DNA from: Flavobacterium sp. 9
Lineage (GTDB): Bacteria; Bacteroidota; Bacteroidia; Flavobacteriales; Flavobacteriaceae
Reading direction: 5' to 3'
Assembly: GCF_002754195.1 (NCBI RefSeq)
Contig: NZ_PEEU01000001.1
Location: 5,084,001-5,148,000, forward strand
Length of the DNA stretch: 64,000 nucleotides
Below the pieces are notes generated by a model. It was not told the origin of the DNA, made no database searches, and was given only the letters and a program-made list of their open reading frames with translations. A program made the position numbers and the translations under genes. Of this stretch, positions 1-8,959 are shown piece after piece (the stretch's first letter is position 1; the number at the start of each line of letters is the position of its first letter).

Positions 1-174
1 GAGGAATCATTGATTAATTTTAACCGACAAGTATTTGATGAAGACAAAGCAGTTTGTCAGTTGGTTCAGCAAGGTGTAAGACATACTAATTTGTCCGGGA
101 AACTTTCTGACGAAGAAGAGCGTGTACATCATTTTCAAAAAACGTATTTAAAATTTTTACAGCATGAAAGCTAA
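1..174 (+). CDS. C-terminal end of a probable Rieske-type ring-hydroxylating oxygenase (5' end outside window)
   Basis: An open frame enters from the left edge and stops at TAA 172-174, giving 57 residues. The segment with EDKAVCQLVQQGV, then LSDEEERVHHFQ, resembles the last helix of the catalytic (SRPBCC) domain in Rieske non-heme iron oxygenase alpha subunits, where an ED..iCe.vQ.g and an E..v.hF motif end the protein. No iron or Rieske ligands fall inside the window, so the family call is tentative. It overlaps the start of the next gene by 11 bases, which suggests one operon and translational coupling with the KAS III-like gene. Confidence 0.45.
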   Translation, partial: EESLINFNRQVFDEDKAVCQLVQQGVRHTNLSGKLSDEEERVHHFQKTYLKFLQHES

Positions 175-1174
175 TATTAAAGCTATTTCGTATTATTTGC
201 CTGAAGAAATTTTATCTAATGATTTGATAAATCAGGAATTTCCAGAATGGGACATTGAAAAAATTAGTTCTAAAACGGGAATTAATTCAAGACATATAAG
301 TGCCAAAGATGAGTTTTCATCTGATATGGCGGTAAAAGCAGCCGAAAAATTATTCAAGGAACATAATATTGACAGATCAGAAATTGATTTTCTATTGTTT
401 TGTACCCAAAGTCCCGATTATTTTTTGCCAACAACGGCTTGTATTATTCAGGAAAAATTGGGTTTAAATACAACAATTGGAGCTTTAGATTATAATTTAG
501 GATGTTCTGGTTTTGTTTACGGATTAAGCTTGGCAAAAGGTTTAATTGCTGGTGAAATGGCGAAAAACATTTTACTGATTACATCTGAAACGTATTCAAA
601 ATTTATACATCCAAAAGATAAAAGTAATAAAACCATTTTTGGAGATGCAGCCGCTGCAACTTTAATATCCAGCGAGAAAGGTTTTTGTTCTATTGGTAAT
701 TTTGTTTTTGGAACGGATGGAAAAGGTGCCGAAAACTTAATCGTAAAACAAGGCGGAATGCGTTTTCCGGTTTTAAACGATAATGAAGATATAAGTGATG
801 AGTTTGGAAATGTTCGAAACGATAAAAATTTGTTTATGAACGGAACTGAAATTTTTAATTTTACAGGAGAATTTGTTCCAAAACTTGTTCAGGGAATGTT
901 AGAAAAGGCAAATCTGAGCCAGGATAATATCGATTTATTTGTTTTTCATCAAGCCAATAAATACATGCTGAATCATCTTAGAAAAAAAATAAAAATCCCG
1001 GAAGATAAGTTTTATATCAGTATGGCTCACTGTGGGAATACTGTTTCGTCTACAATACCAATTGCTTTGTATGATGCTTTGAAAGAAGGAAAATTAGAAA
1101 ATTGCAAAAATATAATATTGGCTGGATTTGGAGTTGGATATTCATGGGGAGCTTGTAATTTAAATATCGACTAA
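164..1174 (+). CDS. 3-oxoacyl-ACP synthase III (FabH-like) family protein
   Basis: This is a thiolase-fold condensing enzyme of 336 residues, the usual FabH length. The full catalytic triad is visible: Cys114 in LGCSGF, His262 in FHQAN and Asn292 in HCGNT. FabH itself condenses an acyl-CoA with malonyl-ACP to start fatty acid synthesis. This copy lies between a Rieske-type oxygenase and a sugar/acyl acyltransferase in a surface-polysaccharide region, so a specialised role (an unusual acyl chain or acyl decoration) is as likely as primary fatty acid initiation. It overlaps the gene before it by 11 bases, and its TAA shares one base with the ATG of the gene after it, so the three are probably cotranscribed. 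Confidence 0.88.
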   Translation: MKANIKAISYYLPEEILSNDLINQEFPEWDIEKISSKTGINSRHISAKDEFSSDMAVKAAEKLFKEHNIDRSEIDFLLFCTQSPDYFLPTTACIIQEKLGLNTTIGALDYNLGCSGFVYGLSLAKGLIAGEMAKNILLITSETYSKFIHPKDKSNKTIFGDAAAATLISSEKGFCSIGNFVFGTDGKGAENLIVKQGGMRFPVLNDNEDISDEFGNVRNDKNLFMNGTEIFNFTGEFVPKLVQGMLEKANLSQDNIDLFVFHQANKYMLNHLRKKIKIPEDKFYISMAHCGNTVSSTIPIALYDALKEGKLENCKNIILAGFGVGYSWGACNLNID

Positions 1175-1809
1175 TGAAAAACTTAATAATAATAGGAGCA
1201 AGAGGTTATGGACGTGAGGTTTATAATTTAGCGTTGCAGTGTGAAGGTTATCAAAAAGACTATATTGTAAAAGGTTTTTTAGATGACAAAAAAGATGCGT
1301 TAGAGGGTTTTGAGAATTATCCGGAAATTATTGGTAACGTTGAAGACTATGAAATTCAGGAAAATGATATCTTTTGTTGCGCACTTGGAAGTGTAAAATG
1401 GAAAAAACATTACGTTGAATTAATTGAGAGCAAAGAAGGGAAGTTTATTAATTTAGTACATCCAACCGTAATTATTCATTCAAATGTAAAATTAGGTATT
1501 GGTCTAATTGCTTTTATGTATTCTAATATTAGTAATGATTGTACGTTAGGTGATTTTGTAACCATTCAGGGGTTTGTAGCTATTGGACACGACTCTAAAA
1601 TAGGCAAGTGGTGTCATATAAATGCATATAGTTTTACGGGCGGATATGCAATATTAGAGGATGAAGTGTGCCTTAATACCAGATCAACCGTTTTGCCTAA
1701 TATAATTGTTAGAAAAGGGGCGACTGTTGGAGCTGCAAGTTTAGTAATAAAAAATGTAAAAGAAAATACTACTGTTTTTGGAGTTCCTGCTAAAGTATTA
1801 AATTTCTAA
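1174..1809 (+). CDS. NeuD/PglD-type acyltransferase with left-handed beta-helix
   Basis: The 211-residue protein has an N-terminal Rossmann-like PglD domain (LIIIGARGYGREV near residue 4) followed from about residue 95 by hexapeptide repeats ([IV]G..[IVL]...) forming a left-handed beta-helix, and ends with the VFGVPAK motif usual for these enzymes. NeuD and PglD transfer an acetyl group from acetyl-CoA to a sugar or nucleotide sugar. A catalytic-type histidine sits in GFVAIGHDSKIG. Its start overlaps the stop of the KAS III-like gene, so it may use an acyl group made by that enzyme; this is inference. A strong terminator follows directly. Confidence 0.82.
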   Translation: MKNLIIIGARGYGREVYNLALQCEGYQKDYIVKGFLDDKKDALEGFENYPEIIGNVEDYEIQENDIFCCALGSVKWKKHYVELIESKEGKFINLVHPTVIIHSNVKLGIGLIAFMYSNISNDCTLGDFVTIQGFVAIGHDSKIGKWCHINAYSFTGGYAILEDEVCLNTRSTVLPNIIVRKGATVGAASLVIKNVKENTTVFGVPAKVLNF

Positions 1810-1830
1810 AACTTAGATATAATAAAAAAA

Positions 1831-1870
1831 AGAAGCCTATTATCATTAAAATAATAGGCTTCTTTTTTTG
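1831..1870. terminator. Bidirectional intrinsic terminator between convergent genes
   Basis: A perfect 13-bp inverted repeat (1831-1843 and 1851-1863) encloses a 7-base loop, with an A-run before it and a T-run after it. It can end transcription of the acyltransferase operon and of the minus-strand genes arriving from the other side. Confidence 0.9.
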
Positions 1871-1880
1871 TGGAATAATT

Positions 1881-2699
1881 TTATCGGTAAAAGAAACTTT
1901 TTAGCTTGAATAGTTTTTTCTCGAAAAAGGACATGTCTTTTGATTGAATCTTTTGGATCTGACGATTAATTATTTTTTGAATATCATCATCAAAAAAAGT
2001 TTTTAAAGTATTTAGAAAATTAATGATAATAGCTCGTTGTTCTTTATCTTTTTTCGAAGACCAATACGAAGCATCATGTATTCTATAAACTGCCAATACC
2101 TTGTCGATATATTTAATTTTTCCGTGTTGCGCATTTAACATGTGCAGGAAATAATCTCCAATTGGAGCTTCTGTAAAATATTTTGGAAATTCCTTAATAA
2201 GATGATTTCTATATAAAACGCTCGGCGTGTGTATAAAATTATTTTGGGCAAGTTCTTTAATAGTGGAAACTTCTGGAATCTTCTTTTTTCGATTATCTTC
2301 CTTCATTCCGCTACTTGTCAATAAACCTACATTGCTAAAGCAAATACTAAAATCAGGATTGTTTTCTAAGAAATCAGCCTGAATTTGTAGTTTATTGTCA
2401 TCGCACCAATAATCATCACCTTCGCATAAAGCAATATATTTTCCGGTAGCATTACTAAGTGCAGAAACAAAATTAGGCATCATACCAAGATTAGTTTCAT
2501 GGTTGATATATTTTGCTTTATGTGCATTTGGGTTTTGCGCAAGAGTTTCTCTTATAACCAGATCTGTATCATCTGTAGATTTATCATTTGAAATAATAAG
2601 TTCAAATTCAAAATCAGTAACCTGCGATAAAATGCTCTCAATCGCTTGTTTTATATATAAAGAGTGATTATAAGTAATCATTACAACGCTTACAAACAT
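1881..2699 (-). CDS. Family 2 glycosyltransferase
   Basis: GT-A fold glycosyltransferase of 272 residues. The N-terminus SVVMITYNHSLYIKQAIESI is the GT2 nucleotide-sugar binding start, SNDKSTDDT follows, and the metal/nucleotide binding acidic motif is EGDDYW near residue 93. It probably adds one sugar to a surface polysaccharide or LPS O-chain from the cytoplasmic side; donor and acceptor cannot be read from sequence. It is the last gene of a minus-strand run of three sugar-transfer genes with short spacing (10 bases to the next). Confidence 0.88.
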   Translation of the reverse strand: MFVSVVMITYNHSLYIKQAIESILSQVTDFEFELIISNDKSTDDTDLVIRETLAQNPNAHKAKYINHETNLGMMPNFVSALSNATGKYIALCEGDDYWCDDNKLQIQADFLENNPDFSICFSNVGLLTSSGMKEDNRKKKIPEVSTIKELAQNNFIHTPSVLYRNHLIKEFPKYFTEAPIGDYFLHMLNAQHGKIKYIDKVLAVYRIHDASYWSSKKDKEQRAIIINFLNTLKTFFDDDIQKIINRQIQKIQSKDMSFFEKKLFKLKSFFYR

Positions 2700-2709
2700 A
2701 GTGCTTAAA

Positions 2710-3681
2710 TTAATTTTTATTAAAAAGTTGTTTTACATCTTCAATCATTCTGCTTTTCTCATTCATGACAAATGTTCTGAAAGAGGATAATTCTTCAAAA
2801 ACTTCTTCATAATTATTCATTACATGATTAATAAGCTCAGTTACTTTTTCGGTTTGTATCTCATCAGCATGTAATTTATATCTTTCAGGGATTCCCAGAT
2901 CTTCTTTAAATGCAGATGTTCCGTCACGACCGGTTAATAAGCAAACACCTGAGATTAATGCTTCTCTCGGGATTTTATCTCTCCCTGGGAAGTAACCAAA
3001 ATCTAAATGCAATTTAGTTTTTCGTAAAGTATCTCTCATTTCTTCTCTTGTCATTCCGCTTAACGGTATCCAATTGTATTGAGGAAGAAGATCCATGTAT
3101 TTTTCTATCTTATCCAATCCTTTTTTAGGATTATAAGTGATAATATTTTCTTTTGGGAAATTGTTTTGTTCCGGTAAATTTTCAAAGAAAAGTTCCGTTA
3201 CATAATCACACAAATAAGCAATATCATTGTCTAGTTTTTTGGTCTGTAAAAACTCTTTTGTTCTTTGAGATTGATACCAATGTGTAACAGTTTTGTTGGG
3301 TTCAAATCGATATTCTGTATGTTTATAAGGGACAAATATTTGTCGAATCCAATTTTTTTTCTTTTCACGGCTGTTCATTAAAACCTCGTAAAAATCAAGA
3401 CTTAACCACCAAACTTTTTTCTGTGCCAAAGGATATTTAGCAATAAGGTTTGTCATTGATTCAGGTATAATTATTATATCTTCGGCACTATCCTTTATTT
3501 TCATAACGTAAGGAACATTATAATTTTTGTAAAAAGGATGTACAGGATCTTTTTTATACTTAGAATATAGCATTTTAGCATTATATCCAAGTGAATTTAA
3601 GATGTAACCTAGTTGATGTAGTGCTTCCGGACCTCCAGTCGCTTTCTTAGGTGGACAAACGATGTATATATTTTGAGCCAT
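2710..3681 (-). CDS. Probable GT-B type glycosyltransferase
   Basis: The start is set at the ATG at 3681 (MAQNIYIVCPP), because a longer reading to 3726 would overlap the upstream gene and add an unrelated hydrophobic stretch. The 323 residues begin with a GT-B-like strand and a KATGGPEALHQLG loop, and a C-terminal half with LHLDFGYFPGRDKIPREA, matching donor-binding regions of polysaccharide glycosyltransferases that lack the classic E(x)7E. Position between two other glycosyltransferase genes supports a role in surface polysaccharide assembly. No exact family could be assigned. Confidence 0.68.
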   Translation of the reverse strand: MAQNIYIVCPPKKATGGPEALHQLGYILNSLGYNAKMLYSKYKKDPVHPFYKNYNVPYVMKIKDSAEDIIIIPESMTNLIAKYPLAQKKVWWLSLDFYEVLMNSREKKKNWIRQIFVPYKHTEYRFEPNKTVTHWYQSQRTKEFLQTKKLDNDIAYLCDYVTELFFENLPEQNNFPKENIITYNPKKGLDKIEKYMDLLPQYNWIPLSGMTREEMRDTLRKTKLHLDFGYFPGRDKIPREALISGVCLLTGRDGTSAFKEDLGIPERYKLHADEIQTEKVTELINHVMNNYEEVFEELSSFRTFVMNEKSRMIEDVKQLFNKN

Positions 3682-3691
3682 TATTTTTTTA

Positions 3692-4654
3692 TTAAATTGT
3701 AGGAGTATTATAAACAACATTATCAATCCAGCCTTCTAATGTATATTTATAAAAAATATTATCAGGTAATTTTTCATATTCTGATTCAAAAAATGATAAT
3801 GGAATATCAGGATTTTCCTCATCGATTACCAAAATATTCTTAGGATTGTAAAAATCATAATTTACAATATCCGGATTTGTGGTAATCAGTTTTTTCTGCA
3901 ATCCTATGCTTTCAAAGACCCTGAATGTTAGTCCAATTTGACCTTTTCGATTTACATCAAGTAAAACCTGAGAACGATTTATATATTCATTTATTTCCGA
4001 TAACGGAATATGGTTTGTTATAAATTCAATTGTCGAAGTTTTTTGTCTGTATTTTTTATCAAATACAAAAAACTTATGACTGATGTTTTTTGATTTCAAA
4101 TCACTTGCAATTCTGGAAAGAATTGGCAACCTTCTGTCTTTTGATATAATATTAAAAACTTTATATTCAAATGGTTTTTGAGGTACGTTGCAGCCAGAAT
4201 TATAGATCCAATTTGTGGCAGATTTTAAGTTGTATTTTTTGCAGTCTTCTTTTTCAAATGAAAAAACTTCATCAAAATGAGGAATAACTCTAATTATTTT
4301 TGGACAACGAGAGGTATTATCATTAAAATATGCGATTGTTTTTTTTCCATATTTCTTTAATTCTAACACACTTTTTGGATCAATAAAGTCGCCTTTGATG
4401 ACTAATATTATATCTTGTGTCTCATTAATTTCTTTTAGGTTTTCAAGTATTTTTTTTCCAAAATATACCGTTTTTAAGTTTTTCTTAAAAAATGTTTTTA
4501 GAATAAAATTATGTATTCGGCAAAGAAAATTAGGATACTTATACTCATATTTATTAAAATTAATATGATGCACATTATGCCCCTTATGTCTTAAAGAGAT
4601 CGCAATGTGATTGTTAAATCCCCAATTATCGTAGCTTACTAAGGTGATTCGCAT
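3692..4654 (-). CDS. CgeB-like / group 1 glycosyltransferase-like protein
   Basis: The 320-residue protein starts MRITLVSYDNWGFNNHIA, a Rossmann-type N-terminus of GT-B enzymes, and has a C-terminal part (LLDVNRKGQIGLTFRVFESIGLQKKLITTN) typical of CgeB-like glycosyltransferases, in which the FE..g...k.i.T segment binds the nucleotide sugar. It is the first gene of the minus-strand run 1881-4654 and has a 430-base AT-rich leader in front. The substrate is unknown. The ending overlaps only the unlikely longer form of the next gene. Confidence 0.68.
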   Translation of the reverse strand: MRITLVSYDNWGFNNHIAISLRHKGHNVHHINFNKYEYKYPNFLCRIHNFILKTFFKKNLKTVYFGKKILENLKEINETQDIILVIKGDFIDPKSVLELKKYGKKTIAYFNDNTSRCPKIIRVIPHFDEVFSFEKEDCKKYNLKSATNWIYNSGCNVPQKPFEYKVFNIISKDRRLPILSRIASDLKSKNISHKFFVFDKKYRQKTSTIEFITNHIPLSEINEYINRSQVLLDVNRKGQIGLTFRVFESIGLQKKLITTNPDIVNYDFYNPKNILVIDEENPDIPLSFFESEYEKLPDNIFYKYTLEGWIDNVVYNTPTI

Positions 4655-5084
4655 AAATTGTTTTGTTGTTGAAATGTAATATTTAATATTAAAATTAAGA
4701 TTGTCTATTAGGTTGGTTATGAATGTTATTTATAATATAAGGTGTTTCTTAAGTTGGCGAAGATATTAAAAAGAATTTATTGTGCTTTTTTTTCAAAAAA
4801 ATCTTTAAAAAATTAAAGAAAAATGTGTTCCATTTTTTATATGCACAAGTTTTTTATTAAGATGGCAAAAACGGTTAAAGGTTGCGTGATTTTTTTAAGT
4901 TTTTTTTCATGTCTTTTTAAATTTTAATACACAGAATGTGTTTTTTATTACAATCAGGTTAAAATTAGCTTTAGCCTTATTAAAAAAAATATTTACTTTT
5001 ATTATTTAATAACCCTGGTAATTGTTTATTAGTATTAAAATATTTCTTTTTTTAGAAAAATATAAACATTTTGCAGGATTAATA
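4655..5084. other. AT-rich intergenic region without a recognisable gene
   Basis: This 430-base space separates two minus-strand glycosyltransferase genes. It is dominated by T and A runs and has stop codons in all frames. No clear -7 box, inverted repeat, tRNA or small reading frame was seen. It presumably holds the promoter of the gene starting at 4654 and perhaps a long leader, as is common ahead of polysaccharide operons. Confidence 0.5.
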
Positions 5085-6161
5085 TTATGATAAAATACCT
5101 TTATAAATTTTTAAATAGTCAGCAGCAGCACTTTTCCAATCAAAAGATGCCGCTCTCTTTTTGAGAAGCATTTCGTTCTTGAGTTTATTTTTTTCATGAT
5201 GATCCAATCCCTCAAAAAGTATAGTCTTCATATATTCAGGATCAAAATTAGTCCAATAGTTTGCTTCGTCTCCACCAATTTCTGGTAACGAAGTTTTATC
5301 AGATAAAAATACAGGTCTGCCAAAACTCATTGCTTCAATTGGAGGTAATCCAAAACCTTCTCTTATCGAAGGGAACAGGAAAGCAGAACAATTTTTCATG
5401 TAAAATTGTTTGCCTTCATCGCTAATTCTACCCGTTAAAAAAACTTGATTGGTTAATTTATTTTTCTCAATTAATTTTTTTATTACACCACCATATTCTT
5501 TGGTGTCATTTCCGGAAATTATTAAATTATAATCTTTTATTAACTTCATCATATTAATGATTGAAGTATAATTTTTTCTTTCAATAAAATCTCCAATTGT
5601 ATAAAAAAATGGTTTATCTAAAGGTACATTACCAATAAAGTTTGACGTGTCTAACAAAGTAGATATCGGGTTTCCATTGTAAATTATATGCTCAGGAACA
5701 TTAGGAACTTTAAAGTAGTCATGTGTCTGTTTCTTTGCAAATTCAGAAATATAAGTGATTGCAGTAGCTCTTTCCAGTTTTTCCTTAAATAAGCAATTTC
5801 TTCTGTGATTCATGTCTGAAGATATTTCCTCGACAAAATTTACATCATGAACAGTTAATAAGTACTTTGTGTTTATTCTTGGTTCTAATTTAGAATTTTG
5901 GTTTACAGAATGCCATAAATCAAATTTTTCAAAAGACCTAAAAGCTTTGTATCTGTGAAATGGTCTATATTTATGATATTGAAATTTATTCCCAAATTCA
6001 CTTTTGAGAAATTCAGGCTGCCCGGAATTAAGATGTAATTCTAAATCATCAAAAGAGAGTTGATCTAGTCCTTTAATTAATTCATAATTAAAAGTTCCTA
6101 AACCACTTGCTCTATTATTAATATTATGAGTTTCTAAGAAAACTCTCTTTTGATGCGACAT
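5085..6161 (-). CDS. Family 4 (group 1) glycosyltransferase
   Basis: The GT-B enzyme has 358 residues. The C-terminal half carries the GT4 signature: IGDFIERKNY (start of the donor domain), ISGNDTKEYGG, then FPSIREGFGLPPIEAMSFGRPV, where the two glutamates of the E(x)7E motif contact the nucleotide sugar, and SLPEIGGDEANY. It should transfer a sugar with retention of configuration to a polysaccharide or LPS acceptor. It is transcribed away from the kinase-like gene that starts at 6244. Confidence 0.9.
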   Translation of the reverse strand: MSHQKRVFLETHNINNRASGLGTFNYELIKGLDQLSFDDLELHLNSGQPEFLKSEFGNKFQYHKYRPFHRYKAFRSFEKFDLWHSVNQNSKLEPRINTKYLLTVHDVNFVEEISSDMNHRRNCLFKEKLERATAITYISEFAKKQTHDYFKVPNVPEHIIYNGNPISTLLDTSNFIGNVPLDKPFFYTIGDFIERKNYTSIINMMKLIKDYNLIISGNDTKEYGGVIKKLIEKNKLTNQVFLTGRISDEGKQFYMKNCSAFLFPSIREGFGLPPIEAMSFGRPVFLSDKTSLPEIGGDEANYWTNFDPEYMKTILFEGLDHHEKNKLKNEMLLKKRAASFDWKSAAADYLKIYKGILS

Positions 6162-6192
6162 TTTTTAATTTTTGACGAAAATACAATATTAA

Positions 6193-6223
6193 TTTGAAGT
6201 CTTAAATTGTATATGTATTTTTG
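6193..6223 (+). promoter_or_regulatory. Promoter of the WaaP/Kdo-kinase-like gene
   Basis: A TTTG at 6193-6196 and a TATTTTTG at 6216-6223 are separated by 19 bases, matching the flavobacterial -33/-7 pattern (TTG, 17-23 bases, TAnnTTTG). The predicted transcript starts near 6230, about 14 bases before the ATG at 6244. Confidence 0.7.
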
Positions 6224-6243
6224 TTGATTATAAAAATAAACTG

Positions 6244-7014
6244 ATGAATTTTAAGGTAAATCCAATTTTTGAAAATAGCACTGTATCAATACTTGATAGT
6301 ATTAAAACGTTTAATAATTCAGGAACTCTTTTTGGAAATGGTGATCGAAATAAAATTAAATTGTTTGAATTCGGCGGAAAAACAATGAATATTAAGTCGT
6401 TTAAAATTCCGAACGTCATTAACAAAATAGCTTACAAATATTTTAGAAAATCAAAAGCCAGACGATCGTTTGAATACGCTACAATTTTATTGGAAAAAGG
6501 AATTGGAACTCCACAACCGATCGCATTTCTCGAAAATTTTAATACTCTTGGTTTAAAAGATAGTTATTATGCCAGCGAGCATTTGATAACTGATTTAACA
6601 TATAGAGAATTGGTTGAAATTCCCGATTATCCGGATCATGACAATATTTTAAGACAGTTTACGAAGTTTACTTTTGATTTGCATGAAAAAGGAGTGGAGT
6701 TTCTGGATCACTCTCCAGGAAATACGTTAATCAAAAAAGTAGCTGAAAATCAATATGAATTTTTCTTAGTTGATTTAAACCGAATGAATTTTCACGATTT
6801 AATGAGTTTCGAGCAACGTATGAATAACTTCAGTCGTTTAACGCCTCAAAAAGGTATGATTGCAATAATGAGCAACGAATATTCGAAGTTTTATACAGCC
6901 AAAACCGAAGCTGAAATTTTTGAAAAAATGTGGCAGGCAACCGCTGATTTCCAAGAAGGATTTGCAAAAAAGAAAAGGCTTAAAAAGAAACTGAAATTCT
7001 GGAAAAAATCTTAG
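6244..7014 (+). CDS. LPS kinase family protein (Kdo/WaaP/InaA-like)
   Basis: The 256-residue protein has a eukaryotic-like kinase fold as in Kdo kinase and WaaP. The catalytic loop is EFLDHSPGNTL (Asp155, Asn160) and the metal-binding aspartate is Asp177 in LVDLNRM. Such enzymes phosphorylate Kdo or heptose in the LPS inner core at the cytoplasmic membrane. The gene is flanked by a GT9 heptosyltransferase-like gene and a WaaE-like GT2, which fits core assembly. Its end overlaps the convergent GT2 gene by 4 bases. The C-terminus is lysine-rich. Confidence 0.78.
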   Translation: MNFKVNPIFENSTVSILDSIKTFNNSGTLFGNGDRNKIKLFEFGGKTMNIKSFKIPNVINKIAYKYFRKSKARRSFEYATILLEKGIGTPQPIAFLENFNTLGLKDSYYASEHLITDLTYRELVEIPDYPDHDNILRQFTKFTFDLHEKGVEFLDHSPGNTLIKKVAENQYEFFLVDLNRMNFHDLMSFEQRMNNFSRLTPQKGMIAIMSNEYSKFYTAKTEAEIFEKMWQATADFQEGFAKKKRLKKKLKFWKKS

Positions 7015-7781
7015 TTTTTGGTCTTAATTTTTTTAAGTTCCTGAAAACGTACAGCAACACTCAATGCATTTAAATAGCAAATTATAACTCCTTTTTTACC
7101 ATCCAGAAAACCAAAGCGAACCAAATATTGATTTAGAAATTGATATATGGGACGAATATAAAAATGGAAAAAATTAGGAGATGTTTTTTTTAAGACCTCT
7201 TCCTGAGCTTTTAATTGTCCGTAGAAAACCATTTTTTGTTTGTAATCATCATAATTCGAATAGGAATGATGGATAAGCCTATTTTTTAGTTTACCGATTC
7301 TTCCGTTTACGATTAATTTTTCGTGAACGATTTTTTTGATGTTATAACTGGCATCTTCTCGTTTAAAAAGACGAATTATTTTATCTGTTTGCCATCCGCT
7401 AAAGCGTAATTTTTTGTTTTCAAACATAAAATTTCTACGCATGAAATAAGCAGAATCACTATTTTTTTTATTGATTACAATAGTAATTTCCTGCTGAAGC
7501 TCAGGTGTAAGTCTTTCATCTGCATCCATAAAAAGAATCCATGAATTTGAGGCCAGACTTAGGGCATAATTGCGTTGGGAAGCAAAATTATCAAAAGAAC
7601 GCTGTACGGTTTTTACGTTCTTGAAGGAAGTTGCTATTTCAAAAGTTTTATCTGTGCTGAAAGAATCTACAACAATAATTTCATCGGCGAAAGCCAAATG
7701 ATCCAGAACGGTTTTTATATTTTGTTCTTCATTATAGGTAATTACCAATGCCGTTAAAAGTTGTTTTTCCTGTAAAATCAT
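7011..7781 (-). CDS. WaaE/KdtX-like family 2 glycosyltransferase
   Basis: GT2 enzyme of 256 residues with ALVITYNEEQNI at the N-terminus, VVDSFSTDKT, SQRNYAL and the metal-binding FMDADERLT motif; this order is characteristic of the WaaE/KdtX group (LPS core beta-1,4-glucosyltransferases). It overlaps the upstream GT9 gene by 4 bases and so is probably translated from the same message. It likely adds a hexose to the LPS core at the inner membrane. The exact sugar is not determinable here. Confidence 0.85.
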   Translation of the reverse strand: MILQEKQLLTALVITYNEEQNIKTVLDHLAFADEIIVVDSFSTDKTFEIATSFKNVKTVQRSFDNFASQRNYALSLASNSWILFMDADERLTPELQQEITIVINKKNSDSAYFMRRNFMFENKKLRFSGWQTDKIIRLFKREDASYNIKKIVHEKLIVNGRIGKLKNRLIHHSYSNYDDYKQKMVFYGQLKAQEEVLKKTSPNFFHFYIRPIYQFLNQYLVRFGFLDGKKGVIICYLNALSVAVRFQELKKIKTKN

Positions 7782-8854
7782 TCTGCAGAAGAGCTAAGAT
7801 TTTGTTTCAAAAACAATTCGATTTTATCCTTAAAAAAATCAGGTTTAAATTCCTCGTACAAAGACAACGATTCTTTCTTGAGGATCTTTTCTGTTTTTTG
7901 TTCGAATAAATCCGGACGATAATCTTTTAAATGTACCGAAAGATGATGAATTCCATCCTCAAAAGTAGCCCAGATTTTCTTTTCGATCCAAGGCGAAAAA
8001 ATAATAAAAGATGGTTTCTCAAGCGCTTTTGCCATATTTATTGCACCGCCATCATTACCAATAATAATATCACATTGATTTACCAAACCAATAAACGAAC
8101 GCAAATCTCCTCCTAATAAATCAAAATAGATTTTTTCCTGAGTCGAAGGTTTACATGCATCAAATACAGCTTTTGCTTCTTGGATTTGTTTTGGAAAATA
8201 ATTGAAAAGAATATTTACATTAGCATTGTCAGCAACATAATCAACTACTTTAGCCATGAATTCTAACGGATATGTTTTTAGCTTTTCACTTCCTAAAAGA
8301 CTAATCATAACCGTTTTTCGGTCTTTTCGAACATTGTGTTTTTCAAAAAGTGCAATAGCTTCCTGATTTTCTTTCTCAGAAACAAATAATTTAGGAATTG
8401 GATCTGTTTTTATCTTTAAATCTAAAGGCTCTAATAATGAAAGACGTCTTTCGATCGCCAAACCTAAATTAGTTTTAGGGAAAGGTTCAAACGGAACATT
8501 ATCTGTATATAAAAAGCTTCTTCCTGGTTTTTTATACGAGATTTTTTGTTTAGCATTACTTAATAAAACCAGAATCCAGCTTTCGAGTTTAGAATAGGCA
8601 TCAATTAATAAATCGTACTTTTCTTTTCGAATCTGTAATCCAAGATTTAATAGTTCCTTTTTGCTTTTTCTATGTTTTTCTTCAAATAATATAATATTGT
8701 CGATACTCGTATTGCCTTCCAAAACTGGAGTTGTCGAGGCATACACCAAATAATCTATTTGAGCATCAGGATAAGCAGTGCGCAAATTGTTACAAATTAT
8801 GCTGCTGATCAAAACGTCGCCAATCATTTTTTGCTGAATTACAAGTATCTTCAT
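7778..8854 (-). CDS. Family 9 glycosyltransferase (heptosyltransferase-like)
   Basis: The 358-residue protein has the GT9 layout: MKILVIQQKMIGDVLISSII at the N-terminus (the GD.l.. loop), a middle segment with MISLLGSEKLKTYP, and the donor-binding region CDIIIGNDGGAINMAKALEKPSFIIF, where the GNDGG..H/N..aal.kP pattern is diagnostic. Family members (WaaF, WaaC) transfer heptose from ADP-heptose to the LPS inner core. It lies just upstream of the WaaE-like gene and overlaps it by 4 bases, so the two form a core-biosynthesis operon. Confidence 0.86.
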   Translation of the reverse strand: MKILVIQQKMIGDVLISSIICNNLRTAYPDAQIDYLVYASTTPVLEGNTSIDNIILFEEKHRKSKKELLNLGLQIRKEKYDLLIDAYSKLESWILVLLSNAKQKISYKKPGRSFLYTDNVPFEPFPKTNLGLAIERRLSLLEPLDLKIKTDPIPKLFVSEKENQEAIALFEKHNVRKDRKTVMISLLGSEKLKTYPLEFMAKVVDYVADNANVNILFNYFPKQIQEAKAVFDACKPSTQEKIYFDLLGGDLRSFIGLVNQCDIIIGNDGGAINMAKALEKPSFIIFSPWIEKKIWATFEDGIHHLSVHLKDYRPDLFEQKTEKILKKESLSLYEEFKPDFFKDKIELFLKQNLSSSAE

Positions 8855-8894
8855 ATAGAAAATTAAAGGATATTAAGAGTGTACAAATTGAAGC

Positions 8895-8934
8895 AAAAAA
8901 AAACCAAATTCCAATTGATAAGATTGGAATTTGG
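8895..8934 (-). terminator. Intrinsic terminator downstream of dapD
   Basis: A perfect 12-bp inverted repeat (8904-8915 with 8923-8934, 7-base loop) is flanked on its left by nine A residues, which read as a U-run on minus-strand RNA. It follows the dapD stop codon. Confidence 0.82.
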
Positions 8935-8959
8935 AATTTAAAATATTGGAATTTAAAAT

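Noticed and set aside
3682-3726. Longer start for the glycosyltransferase at 2710-3681
   Set aside because: The extension overlaps the upstream gene and adds an unrelated hydrophobic stretch, whereas MAQNIYIVCPP is a good GT-B start.
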